From the NCBI GenBank assembly GCA_002842265.1, contig PHCO01000010.1:1-33056 (forward strand): DNA of 33,056 nt, in the 5' to 3' direction. Within the stretch, counting starts at the first letter, position 1; each line of letters opens with the position of its first letter. This stretch comes from Betaproteobacteria bacterium HGW-Betaproteobacteria-18. GTDB lineage: Bacteria > Pseudomonadota > Gammaproteobacteria > Burkholderiales > Burkholderiaceae_C. Under the pieces are notes generated by a model that was given only the letters and a program-made list of their open reading frames with translations, made no database searches and had not been told where the DNA came from. The position numbers and the translations under genes are program-made. Shown in pieces: positions 15,962 through 23,229 of this stretch.

Positions 15962-16720
15962 TTAAGAAGTCGAAGAACTCAATTTATTCAATATCACACC
16001 CGCAGCACACAAACCAAAGCTTGCTGTGACCGTCACCAGTGAACCAAAACCATGGCAATTCAGGCTGCCATCGCCCATCACACCACAAGAGGCATCTGGT
16101 GGTGCGACCGCTTCCGGACTATAGACACAAGTGATGCCCAATTTTTTCCTAACACCAGTGGCTGGAAATTCCTTGCGCAACTGGTAGCGCACTTTGGCCA
16201 ACAAGGGATCATGCGTGACGTCCAGTACATCAGCCACTGCAACCTTTTCAGCGTGGCGCTTGCCGCCCGCTGCACCTACCATCACATGCAGTGTGCCTGT
16301 TTTCCTGGCCCACACCGCCATAGCGGTTTTGGCCCTGGTTTGATCACAGGCATCAACAACTGCATTGACTCCCGCAGGCAAAATTGTCGGCCAGTTGTCC
16401 GGCTCGGCAAAAGCCTCAACACAGGTCACCCGACACTCAGGGAAAAAAGCAAGAATCCGTTCCCGCATGGCGACCACCTTGGCCTGCCCCACGTTATCCT
16501 GGAGCGCATGGATCTGACGGTTGATGTTTGACTCTGCCACCTGATCGAAATCGACCAGTGTGATGTGGCCCACGCCGCTTCTGGCCAAGGCTTCTGCAGC
16601 CCACGAACCCACACCGCCAATACCTACCACGACCACATGGGCATTGCGAATACGCTCAGCAGCCGCCAGTCCAAACAAGCGATCAAGAGCACCGAAGCGG
16701 CGATCAGGCAGCTCTGTCAT
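15962..16720 (-). CDS. tcdA: tRNA threonylcarbamoyladenosine dehydratase TcdA (E1-like)
   Basis: TcdA uses ATP to cyclise the threonylcarbamoyl group of t6A37 in tRNAs that read ANN codons. It belongs to the ThiF/MoeB/E1 superfamily. The nucleotide-binding motif VVGIGGVGSW is at residues 31-40, followed by the conserved ALARSGVGHITLVDFDQVAESNINRQ block (about 45-70), here recognised in pieces. VVDACDQTRAKT and the C-terminal DASCGVMGDGSLNCHGFGS match the TcdA/CsdL subgroup rather than MoeB or ThiF. The 252-residue length is normal. The ATG overlaps the cpoB stop (16717-16720), so it is the last gene of the tolB-pal-cpoB-tcdA unit. Confidence 0.93.
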   Translation of the reverse strand: MTELPDRRFGALDRLFGLAAAERIRNAHVVVVGIGGVGSWAAEALARSGVGHITLVDFDQVAESNINRQIHALQDNVGQAKVVAMRERILAFFPECRVTCVEAFAEPDNWPTILPAGVNAVVDACDQTRAKTAMAVWARKTGTLHVMVGAAGGKRHAEKVAVADVLDVTHDPLLAKVRYQLRKEFPATGVRKKLGITCVYSPEAVAPPDASCGVMGDGSLNCHGFGSLVTVTASFGLCAAGVILNKLSSSTS

Positions 16721-17514
16721 TTGAGGGTTGCGAGCCGCTCTTTGGCTGCGAGGGCAGCTTCCGACTGCGGATACGCCTTCACCAAGTCAGCGAGTGTCTT
16801 ACGCGCGCCTTTGGTGTCTTTGAGTTCCAACTGGCAATTGGCGACTGACAGCACGGCCTCTGGTGTGCGCACATGCTCAGGATCTTTGGCGATCAAAGCG
16901 CGGAAATTAGCCATGGCTTCTTTGTAATTTCGCGATGCATATTGGGCATTGCCCAACCAAAACAACGCGGGAACCACATAACCACTGGCTGGATAGCGCG
17001 TAACAAAGCCAGAGAAAAGACCTTGAGCCTTCACAAAGTCACCTTTTCTGAAAACAGCCAGTGCCGTTTCGTAATCCTGCTTTTCAGCCTGCTCGGCTAA
17101 AAATTCAACCCCATCGAGCTCAATTTTGACAGGCTCCAGTTTGTTAAACCGCGCTTGCAGAGCCTGCATCTGGTCTTTTTGCTGGCGTTGGATTTCCGAT
17201 AATTCACGCATGAGCTGCTCGTTGCTACCACGCAGCGTTGCCACTTCTGCCTTTAACAGCTCAATCTGACGCTGCAAATCAAGCAGGCTTTTGCCCAAAC
17301 TTGTCAACTCTTGGGTCGAGGCTTGGCGGGCTTGACGGGCTTGATCAGCATCTGCCCGCATCACTTCCACGCGTTGACGCAAATCCAGAATCGCCTTGCG
17401 TGCTTCGTCGTCTTCAAACAACGCGGCGTGCAGCCCGCTGACTGACCACAAACAGATCAAAAAAACGACTGAGGACTTCGAAAATAGCAATGACATTGTT
17501 TTGACACATTTCAT
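16717..17514 (-). CDS. cpoB: Tol-Pal associated periplasmic protein CpoB (YbgF)
   Basis: CpoB couples the Tol-Pal machine to septal peptidoglycan synthesis in the periplasm. An N-terminal signal peptide is visible (hydrophobic SVVFLICLWSVSG, likely cleavage after LHA). A coiled-coil trimerisation region rich in Gln, Arg and Leu follows (about residues 38-120), then a TPR domain (about 140-265) with the typical DYETALAVFRKGDFVKAQGLF, YPASGYVVPALFWLGNAQYA and AYPQSEAALAAKERLATLK repeats. The first ATG at 17514 overlaps the pal stop. An internal ATG six codons later is an alternative start. Length (265 residues) and gene order fit the family. Confidence 0.94.
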   Translation of the reverse strand: MKCVKTMSLLFSKSSVVFLICLWSVSGLHAALFEDDEARKAILDLRQRVEVMRADADQARQARQASTQELTSLGKSLLDLQRQIELLKAEVATLRGSNEQLMRELSEIQRQQKDQMQALQARFNKLEPVKIELDGVEFLAEQAEKQDYETALAVFRKGDFVKAQGLFSGFVTRYPASGYVVPALFWLGNAQYASRNYKEAMANFRALIAKDPEHVRTPEAVLSVANCQLELKDTKGARKTLADLVKAYPQSEAALAAKERLATLK

Positions 17515-18041
17515 GGATAACGGATCTCGGCCCGGCGATTTTTAGCAAATGCCGCTTCTTCACTCCCAGCGACAACCGGTTTTTCCTTGCCAAAACTTAC
17601 CGCTTCCATCTGGTTTGGTGACACACCCAAAATCGACAACGCGTTGCGCACCGCTTCGGCCCGCTTTTGACCCAAAGCCAGGTTGTACTCGCGTCCACCG
17701 CGTTCATCAGTATGCCCTTCAATGGCTACTTTACGAGCCGGCTGGGCGCGTAAAAATCTGGCATGCGCTGCGATCAGCCCTTGAAATTCTGGCTTTATAA
17801 CAAAGCTGTCATAGTCGAAATAAACCAGGCGTGACTCGACTGGCACAAGGGCTTGATTGGGCGTATTACCCACATCCACGGGCGCCACCCCTCCCGCCTG
17901 TACTCCTGAACCCGCTGCACCCGGATCAGCAACAACAGCTTTGGGCGTGGCATCCGTTACAGGCACGTCATTCAAAGGCACCGAAGTACCACACGCAGCC
18001 AATAAAGCTGAAATCAAACCTATCACAACAAAAATTTTCAT
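17511..18041 (-). CDS. pal: Peptidoglycan-associated lipoprotein Pal
   Basis: Pal is an outer-membrane lipoprotein that binds peptidoglycan and TolB and supports envelope constriction at division. The N-terminus is a lipoprotein signal with lipobox LLAAC (lipidated Cys at residue 17), followed by a Pro/Val-rich linker. The C-terminal OmpA-like domain (about 68-176) has LVYFDYDSFVIKPEFQ, the peptidoglycan-binding GHTDERGGREYNLALGQKRA block and VSFGKEKP. Its length of 176 residues is typical. It lies 18 bases after tolB and overlaps cpoB by four bases. Confidence 0.96.
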   Translation of the reverse strand: MKIFVVIGLISALLAACGTSVPLNDVPVTDATPKAVVADPGAAGSGVQAGGVAPVDVGNTPNQALVPVESRLVYFDYDSFVIKPEFQGLIAAHARFLRAQPARKVAIEGHTDERGGREYNLALGQKRAEAVRNALSILGVSPNQMEAVSFGKEKPVVAGSEEAAFAKNRRAEIRYP

Positions 18042-18059
18042 CCTGAATCACTCCAAAAA

Positions 18060-19337
18060 CTACTGTTTGAAAAAAGGACCCCAATGAGGTTCACGAATGT
18101 CCCCCTGCTGTCCACTGAGCCTGGCCTTGACTTTGCCATCCAGCGTGCTCGTCATCAGCGCCTCGCGCCCCTGCTGTTGCGTGGCATACACCAGCATCTT
18201 GCCATTGGGAGAAAAACTGGGGCTTTCGTCCGCCGCAGACTCCGATATGGCACTCACGGTGCCTTCAGCCAGGTTCATCAAATGCAATTTGAATGCGCCA
18301 CCCACCCTTGAAATATAAGCGAGCCAGCGGCCGTCCTGACTGATGGCCGGTGAAATGTTGTAAGTACCGGTAAATGTAATGCGCTCCACCCCTTGGCCGG
18401 TCGCTGTGGTCCGGTAAATCTGGGGTGTTCCCCCCCGATCACTGACAAAGTAAATGTGTTGGCCATCGGGTGAAAAAACAGGTTCAGTGTCAATGCTTGG
18501 GGATTGAACCAGCCGACGCGGCTCGCCGCCTGTAGCAGGCAACAAAAACAATTGGGAGCCACCATCGCGACTAAGCGTCAGGGCCAGGGTCTTGCCATCA
18601 GGCGACCAGGCCGGCGCACTGTTGGAGCCTTTGAAGTTGGCAATCAAACGGCGCTGACCAGTGCTCACATTGTGCACATACACCACCGGTTTGCGGGATT
18701 CGAACGACACATAAGCCAACTGGTTGCCGTCGGGCGACCAGGCCGGCGAAATAATGGGTTCAGGACTGGCCAGCGCCGACTGCGCATTTTCACCATCGGC
18801 ATCCGCCACCCACAATTGAAAACGCTGGCCGGCTTTGGTTACATAGGCAATACGTGTTGAAAACACACCTTTGTCGCCAGTCAATTTTTCATAGATGTCA
18901 TCAGCCACACGGTGCGCAGCAAGACGCAAGTCGGGCACCATCACCGCAAAACTGCGGCCGCCTAAATCTTGACCCTTGACCACATCCCACAAGCGAAAAC
19001 GCACATCAAAGCGGCCATCCGCCAGTTTTGACACACTGCCCGAGGCAAACGCATCAGCACCCGCCTGGCGCAAAGAGGAAAGCTCGGGGCGCGAAGACTC
19101 ATCAAAAACACCAGCAGGTGAGGTGATCACGCGAAACTGGCCACTGCGTTCCAGATCAGCCTTGATGATTTCCGAGATTTTTTGAGGTAATGCCTCTTGC
19201 CCTTTGAACGGTGCAATCACCAACGGCACTTGCGTCAGGCCGACACCGGAGACCTCGATGCGGAATTGGGCCAAGGCTGGAAGACAAGCCATAGCCGCCA
19301 ACAAACATAACAACATCCGTTTTTTCATAATTTCCAT
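18060..19337 (-). CDS. tolB: Tol-Pal system periplasmic protein TolB
   Basis: TolB links the inner-membrane TolQRA motor to Pal. A signal peptide is visible (KKRMLLCLLAAMACLPALA, cleavage before QFRIEV). The N-terminal domain (VPLVIAPFKG, KISEIIKADLERSGQF) is followed by a six-bladed beta propeller with repeated SPDG motifs (SPDGNQLAYVS, SPDGKTLALT, SPDGQHIYFVSDRGG, SQDGRWLAYIS, SPNGKMLVYA). The start may be the ATG at 19337 or the one at 19328 (MKKRMLL). Unlike the usual cluster, tolQ, tolR and tolA are not upstream. A divergent glycosyltransferase gene begins 204 bases away. Confidence 0.96.
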   Translation of the reverse strand: MEIMKKRMLLCLLAAMACLPALAQFRIEVSGVGLTQVPLVIAPFKGQEALPQKISEIIKADLERSGQFRVITSPAGVFDESSRPELSSLRQAGADAFASGSVSKLADGRFDVRFRLWDVVKGQDLGGRSFAVMVPDLRLAAHRVADDIYEKLTGDKGVFSTRIAYVTKAGQRFQLWVADADGENAQSALASPEPIISPAWSPDGNQLAYVSFESRKPVVYVHNVSTGQRRLIANFKGSNSAPAWSPDGKTLALTLSRDGGSQLFLLPATGGEPRRLVQSPSIDTEPVFSPDGQHIYFVSDRGGTPQIYRTTATGQGVERITFTGTYNISPAISQDGRWLAYISRVGGAFKLHLMNLAEGTVSAISESAADESPSFSPNGKMLVYATQQQGREALMTSTLDGKVKARLSGQQGDIREPHWGPFFKQ

Positions 19338-19465
19338 CTTATCCCAGCCTCACACACAAAATTTCTGACAGGCTCCAAATCGGCACTGACACGCGTTTAC
19401 GAACACCTTGAAGCTGCTACCCATACCCAAAATTTTCAGACCTCATGACCATCTTAAACTAGACT

Positions 19466-19502
19466 ACCACAAGTCATCTCTACCCTGACGTGGTCTATTT
19501 TT
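19466..19502 (+). terminator. Terminator-like hairpin in the leader of the glycan operon
   Basis: The arms ACCAC-AA-GTCA (19466-19476) and TGACGTGGT (19486-19494) pair with a two-base bulge around a nine-base loop. They are followed by CTATTTTTG. It lies 40 bases before the first glycosyltransferase ATG. The rest of the 204-base tolB/glycosyltransferase gap shows no convincing promoter pair. Confidence 0.45.
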
Positions 19503-19541
19503 GTAGCCCAGTCGCAATTATCCTCAAACAACAAAACGCCA

Positions 19542-20321
19542 ATGAGCAAGATATCTGTATACATAATCGCCTACAACGAAGTCGAAAAAGTCAAAGCAAC
19601 CATTGAAAGTGTTCGTTGGGCAGACGAAGTAGTGTTGGTTGATTCCTGGAGTTCAGACGGCACACCCGAACTTGCCAGCAGCCTTGGTGCAAGGGTAGTT
19701 CAGGTCGATTTCAAAGGGTTTGGCGATCTACGCAATCAGGCTATTGCAGCCTGTTCTCATGAATGGATATTCAGTCTCGATGCAGATGAAAGATGCACCG
19801 AAGAAGTAGCACAGGAGATTCATCGCATCATGAGCGATCCGAGTTCAGCCGACATTTATCGTGTGCCACGGCGCAATTTTTTTATGGGGCGCTGGATCAA
19901 ACATTCAGGCTGGTATCCCAACTACCGGCAGCCGCAGTTGTTTCGAAAAGGTCTCATGGGCTACGATCAAAAAGCGGTTCACGAAGGCTATCTGGTCAAC
20001 TCATCAAAGCCTATTGGTCATCTAAAAAACGCGATTTGGCAATTCCCGTTTAAAAATATGAGCGAGGTGATGCAAAAAGCCAACCGCTACTCCACATTGG
20101 GTGCACAGCGCATTGCGGAGCGTCGGTTATCGATGGGCATCGCCTTGTCGCATGGCATTTGGGCGTTTGTGAAACATTACCTGTTCAAGTTGGGTTTTTT
20201 GGACGGATGGGCCGGATTTGTAATCGCGTTACAGAGCTTTGAAGGAACGTTTTACCGTTACGTTAAAGCAATCGAAATACAAAAAGGAAAAAAATGGCAG
20301 GAACAAAAACCAGGCAACTGA
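19542..20321 (+). CDS. Glycosyltransferase family 2, WaaE/KdtX-like (LPS core)
   Basis: A 259-residue cytoplasmic GT2 enzyme with GT-A fold. It opens with ISVYIIAYNEVEKV, has a VLVDSWSSDGT block (residues 31-41) and a metal-binding SLDADE motif (DAD at 80-82), followed by RRNFFMGRWIKHSGWYPNYRQPQLF, a stretch (here read in shorter blocks) typical of the WaaE group that adds a beta-linked glucose to the inner LPS core. The C-terminal half has SHGIWAFVKHYLFKLGFLDGW, an amphipathic segment likely to touch the membrane. The exact acceptor is unknown. The ATG has no clear Shine-Dalgarno sequence. It is the first gene of the plus-strand glycan block, and its 3' end overlaps the ligase gene by 28 bases. 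Confidence 0.86.
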   Translation: MSKISVYIIAYNEVEKVKATIESVRWADEVVLVDSWSSDGTPELASSLGARVVQVDFKGFGDLRNQAIAACSHEWIFSLDADERCTEEVAQEIHRIMSDPSSADIYRVPRRNFFMGRWIKHSGWYPNYRQPQLFRKGLMGYDQKAVHEGYLVNSSKPIGHLKNAIWQFPFKNMSEVMQKANRYSTLGAQRIAERRLSMGIALSHGIWAFVKHYLFKLGFLDGWAGFVIALQSFEGTFYRYVKAIEIQKGKKWQEQKPGN

Positions 20322-21679
20322 AGATGCACGCTGAGATTCCATCATTGGCACACCCAACACACAACTCCCTTACGTACTGGGCAGACTCTTGCGAAAAAAT
20401 ATTGCTGGTTTTCTTCGGTTTGGCACCACTCTTTCTGGTCACGATCCGCTCATGGTCTAGTGCGCTTCTGATTATTGGCTCACTTCTAAGTTTCATCTTT
20501 TTGATGCGCCAGAAATATGGATATATTAAAGACTCAGAAGTAATTTCTAAATATAGGTCATTAATTATTGTCACACTTCTCTTGCCTGTTATTGCTGTAG
20601 TTTTAAGCTCAGTCTTACGAGGCAAGCACGTATGGGCAGACTACGATTCACCTTCCAGATTTTTGGTGGCAATTGCGATTTTTTTATTCGCTATTCGCAA
20701 GCAGGTCAATATTGCCAACTTCTTACAGTACACGGTACCAACCAGCCTCGTATTAACTTTATTGCATCAGCTTTTTATCCATCAACCAAAATTGTGGGGA
20801 CCTGATCGCATGTCAACCTACTTTGCTGACCCTTTGGTTTTTGGATATACCTCTTTAACTTTCGGTCTGATCAGTTTGATCTCAGTCAACTTACTGACCA
20901 AGGATTCCAGGCCGGTGGTCGCTTTAAAATTGATGGGGGCAGCCATTGGACTTTACTTGTCCATCATGTCAGGTAGCCGTACAGGATGGCTTTCCGTTCC
21001 CATCGTTATTGCCATTGTGCTCTACAAAAAAGAAGTATTTAAAGCCAAGGGTAAGCATTTATGGACTTTTGGATTCGCAACCGCTCTTGCATTGGGACTA
21101 TTTGCATTTTCATCCATTGTAAATCAGCGTTTAGTTCTCGCTTTTCAAGAAATAATGAATTACTCGTGGGCAGGAATTGCACCGGAGGGTTCAGTTGGGT
21201 TTCGAATTACATTCCTGAGAATTGCGTATGACATGTTTTTGAGCAAACCAATCACCGGATTCGGTAATACCAGCCATGAATTAACCTCCCTGCCACAGCA
21301 CATCTATACCTACGCATCACCGGAGAGTCTCAGAATGGCTTTTACAGCAGGGTTTCACAATGAAATTGTGACCAATGCCATTCGATACGGTGTGGCTGGT
21401 TTGGTGGCTTCGGCGATGCTTTTCGTTGTACCTTTGTTTGTCATGTTGCGTCAGATGCGAAGTGTTAGCCCAGTTCAGAGAGCCAATGCCTTGGTTGGCG
21501 TGGTGTTTACTATCTGTGTATTGATCAGCAGCATGAGTACTGAAGTTTTCGATTTAAAGTACACGGCGAGTTTTTACGCATTGACGATTGCACTGCTGTG
21601 CGCCTCCTCCATTGCAGCCTTTGATCCAAGCCTGTCTTCTCGACCCACTGCGGGAAACAGTGACCAGATAAATATCTAA
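20294..21679 (+). CDS. O-antigen ligase / polymerase family membrane protein (WaaL/Wzy-like)
   Basis: A 461-residue integral membrane protein with about ten to twelve hydrophobic segments and the Wzy_C signature MSGSRTGWLSVP (about residues 225-236). A large periplasmic loop follows with QEIMNY and GFHNEIV (His at about 355), where WaaL proteins carry a functional histidine. WaaL transfers undecaprenyl-linked O-polysaccharide to lipid A-core, while Wzy polymerises repeat units. Sequence alone cannot separate the two, but location beside msbA and core glycosyltransferases favours a ligase. The start at 20294 has AAGGA upstream, inside the previous gene; an ATG at 20324 is an alternative. The gene is clearly AT-richer than neighbours and uses ATA and AGG codons, which suggests transfer. 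Confidence 0.85.
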   Translation: MAGTKTRQLKMHAEIPSLAHPTHNSLTYWADSCEKILLVFFGLAPLFLVTIRSWSSALLIIGSLLSFIFLMRQKYGYIKDSEVISKYRSLIIVTLLLPVIAVVLSSVLRGKHVWADYDSPSRFLVAIAIFLFAIRKQVNIANFLQYTVPTSLVLTLLHQLFIHQPKLWGPDRMSTYFADPLVFGYTSLTFGLISLISVNLLTKDSRPVVALKLMGAAIGLYLSIMSGSRTGWLSVPIVIAIVLYKKEVFKAKGKHLWTFGFATALALGLFAFSSIVNQRLVLAFQEIMNYSWAGIAPEGSVGFRITFLRIAYDMFLSKPITGFGNTSHELTSLPQHIYTYASPESLRMAFTAGFHNEIVTNAIRYGVAGLVASAMLFVVPLFVMLRQMRSVSPVQRANALVGVVFTICVLISSMSTEVFDLKYTASFYALTIALLCASSIAAFDPSLSSRPTAGNSDQINI

Positions 21680-21680
21680 T

Positions 21681-22307
21681 ATGGGCAAGCTATTGCACCT
21701 ACTGAAACGCTGGCAACAACGGTTTAAAGGACTTCCAATGTTGCAAAGTTATGAACAGCAGCAGGAAAAATTCCGTAAAAAGTATCCGCATTATGAATTG
21801 GGTGAAGGCACTTATGGACTTCCCACGGTTCACGATGCCAATGAAGGAACCACTTTACGAATAGGCGCTTATTGTTCAATCGCCAGCGGCGTTCAAATAT
21901 TCTTGGGCAGTCATCATCGAACCGACTGGGTCAGCAGTTATCCCTTTCCTGCTTTTTTCAAAGAAGCTATGCATATTCCAAATTTCGTGACCAGCCGTGG
22001 GGATGTCATTATCGGAAGCGATGTGTGGTTGTGTGCCAATTGCACCATCCTGTCCGGGGTCACGATTGGGCACGGAGCGGTAGTTGGGACTGGTGCTGTT
22101 GTAACTCGGGACGTTGAGCCCTATGCCATTGTGGCTGGCAATCCTGCACATATTGTTCGATTTCGATTTGACGAAGAGACACGATTGGCTTTGTTGAAGG
22201 CTGCTTGGTGGGACTGGCCAATGACGGAAGTACGCGAGGTTGTCGAAATTTTATGTTCTGACCAAGTGCATAATTTAATTTCATATTCAAAAAATCGGAA
22301 GAAATAA
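21681..22307 (+). CDS. CatB-type O-acetyltransferase (left-handed beta-helix)
   Basis: A 208-residue hexapeptide-repeat acyltransferase. The region after residue 55 shows LRIGAYCSIASGVQIFLGSHHR with the family's catalytic-type histidines (H78/H79), then hexapeptide turns DVIIGSDVWLCANCTILSGVTIGHGAVVGTGAVVTRDV (about 108-145, cited in parts) and the terminal VAGNPAHIVRFRF. Members of this group acetylate sugars of surface glycans or, in some cases, chloramphenicol. The glycan setting points to sugar O- or N-acetylation, as an inference. It starts one base after the ligase stop (TAATATG), so translation is probably coupled. The first 40 residues are basic and may contact the membrane. Confidence 0.86.
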   Translation: MGKLLHLLKRWQQRFKGLPMLQSYEQQQEKFRKKYPHYELGEGTYGLPTVHDANEGTTLRIGAYCSIASGVQIFLGSHHRTDWVSSYPFPAFFKEAMHIPNFVTSRGDVIIGSDVWLCANCTILSGVTIGHGAVVGTGAVVTRDVEPYAIVAGNPAHIVRFRFDEETRLALLKAAWWDWPMTEVREVVEILCSDQVHNLISYSKNRKK

Positions 22308-22357
22308 CTACACGGCCACGCAACTTCTCACAATAATATTATATTAGTAAGTTTCTC

Positions 22358-23179
22358 ATGAAATACGATTACGCAATAACCTTCGCGTGCTACAACTCGG
22401 TTCATTACACAAAAACTTTTGTCGATAGCCTGATTAAAGTAGGTACGCCACTTGACCGTGTTGTAGTGGTCGATAATGGCTCCTCTGATGAGACACGTGA
22501 CTATCTACTGACGCTTCCACTTGGAGGTCGTATTTACAACAAGAGTAATCAAGCCTGCGGAGTAGCCTGGAATCAGGGTATATTACATCTGCAAGCGGAA
22601 TGGTCTGTTGTGATGAATAATGACTTGATCGTTTCATCTCAATGGATAGAACATCTGATTAAAACCGCCATTGATAAAAACTTGTCCGTTATTTCCCCCG
22701 CCATGATCGAAGGCGAGTTGGATTACGATTTTGATGCATTTGCATCTGAGTCCAGTGAAAAAATGAAGAAAGTTTTTCGTCATCATACTCAACATGCTGT
22801 CTGTGTTTGCATTCATCGTTCAGTCTTTCAAGAGATTGGATATTTCAGAGCAAATCCGAAATTGCTTGGTTTTGAAGATACTATTTTTTTTCATGATCTT
22901 GAAAAATCGCAATTTCAAAGCGCGATCAACGGGAGTGTCTGGCTGCACCACTTCGGCTCGATCACGCAAAAAGACATGAAGAAAAAACTGGGGAAATCTG
23001 AAAAAGATGTTTTGATGAAAGTAAATGATCGACATCTGCTGCAACAAGGCTGGTTAGAGCGAAAAATTGCAAAATACAAATCAAAAAAAAGAAACGAGGC
23101 GTGGCGCAAGGAAGAACTGGCAAACTATGGCATGACACTTCATGGTGAGCGTGTCAATCACGCGTTCAATTGGAGATAG
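22358..23179 (+). CDS. Glycosyltransferase family 2 (rhamnosyl/N-acetylgalactosaminyl transferase-like)
   Basis: A 273-residue GT2 enzyme. It opens DYAITFACYNSVHYTKTFVDSL, then VVVVDNGSSDETRDYL (35-50), NQACGVAWNQGI and the metal-site variant VMNNDLIV (NND at 87-89), a form common among family 2 rhamnosyltransferases. The C-terminal 60 residues are highly basic with many Lys (KKKLGKSEKD, KYKSKKRNEAWRKEE), possibly a membrane-binding tail. Donor and acceptor sugars are unknown. It lies 50 bases after the acetyltransferase in a very AT-rich stretch, and its last bases overlap a possible upstream start of msbA. AT content is high relative to the flanks. Confidence 0.83.
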   Translation: MKYDYAITFACYNSVHYTKTFVDSLIKVGTPLDRVVVVDNGSSDETRDYLLTLPLGGRIYNKSNQACGVAWNQGILHLQAEWSVVMNNDLIVSSQWIEHLIKTAIDKNLSVISPAMIEGELDYDFDAFASESSEKMKKVFRHHTQHAVCVCIHRSVFQEIGYFRANPKLLGFEDTIFFHDLEKSQFQSAINGSVWLHHFGSITQKDMKKKLGKSEKDVLMKVNDRHLLQQGWLERKIAKYKSKKRNEAWRKEELANYGMTLHGERVNHAFNWR

Positions 23180-23187
23180 GCAAAGCT

Positions 23188-23229
23188 ATGACTTCCTTGA
23201 CCCATCACACGGCCAAAACATTCGCATGA
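23188..23229 (+). CDS. Possible 13-codon leader ORF coupled to msbA
   Basis: A short ORF (MTSLTHHTAKTFA) starts eight bases after the stop of the GT2 gene. GGAG and AGG lie upstream at acceptable distance. It ends with TGA overlapping the likely msbA ATG (ATGA, 23226-23229). The msbA ATG itself lacks a Shine-Dalgarno sequence, so ribosomes finishing this mini-ORF could re-initiate on msbA. This is an inference from layout only; no function of the peptide is claimed. Confidence 0.35.
   Translation: MTSLTHHTAKTFA

Noticed and set aside
19338-19465. ops/JUMPstart element before the glycan genes
   Set aside because: No GGCGGTAG-type sequence on the plus strand was found; only a partial GGGTAGC on the wrong strand.
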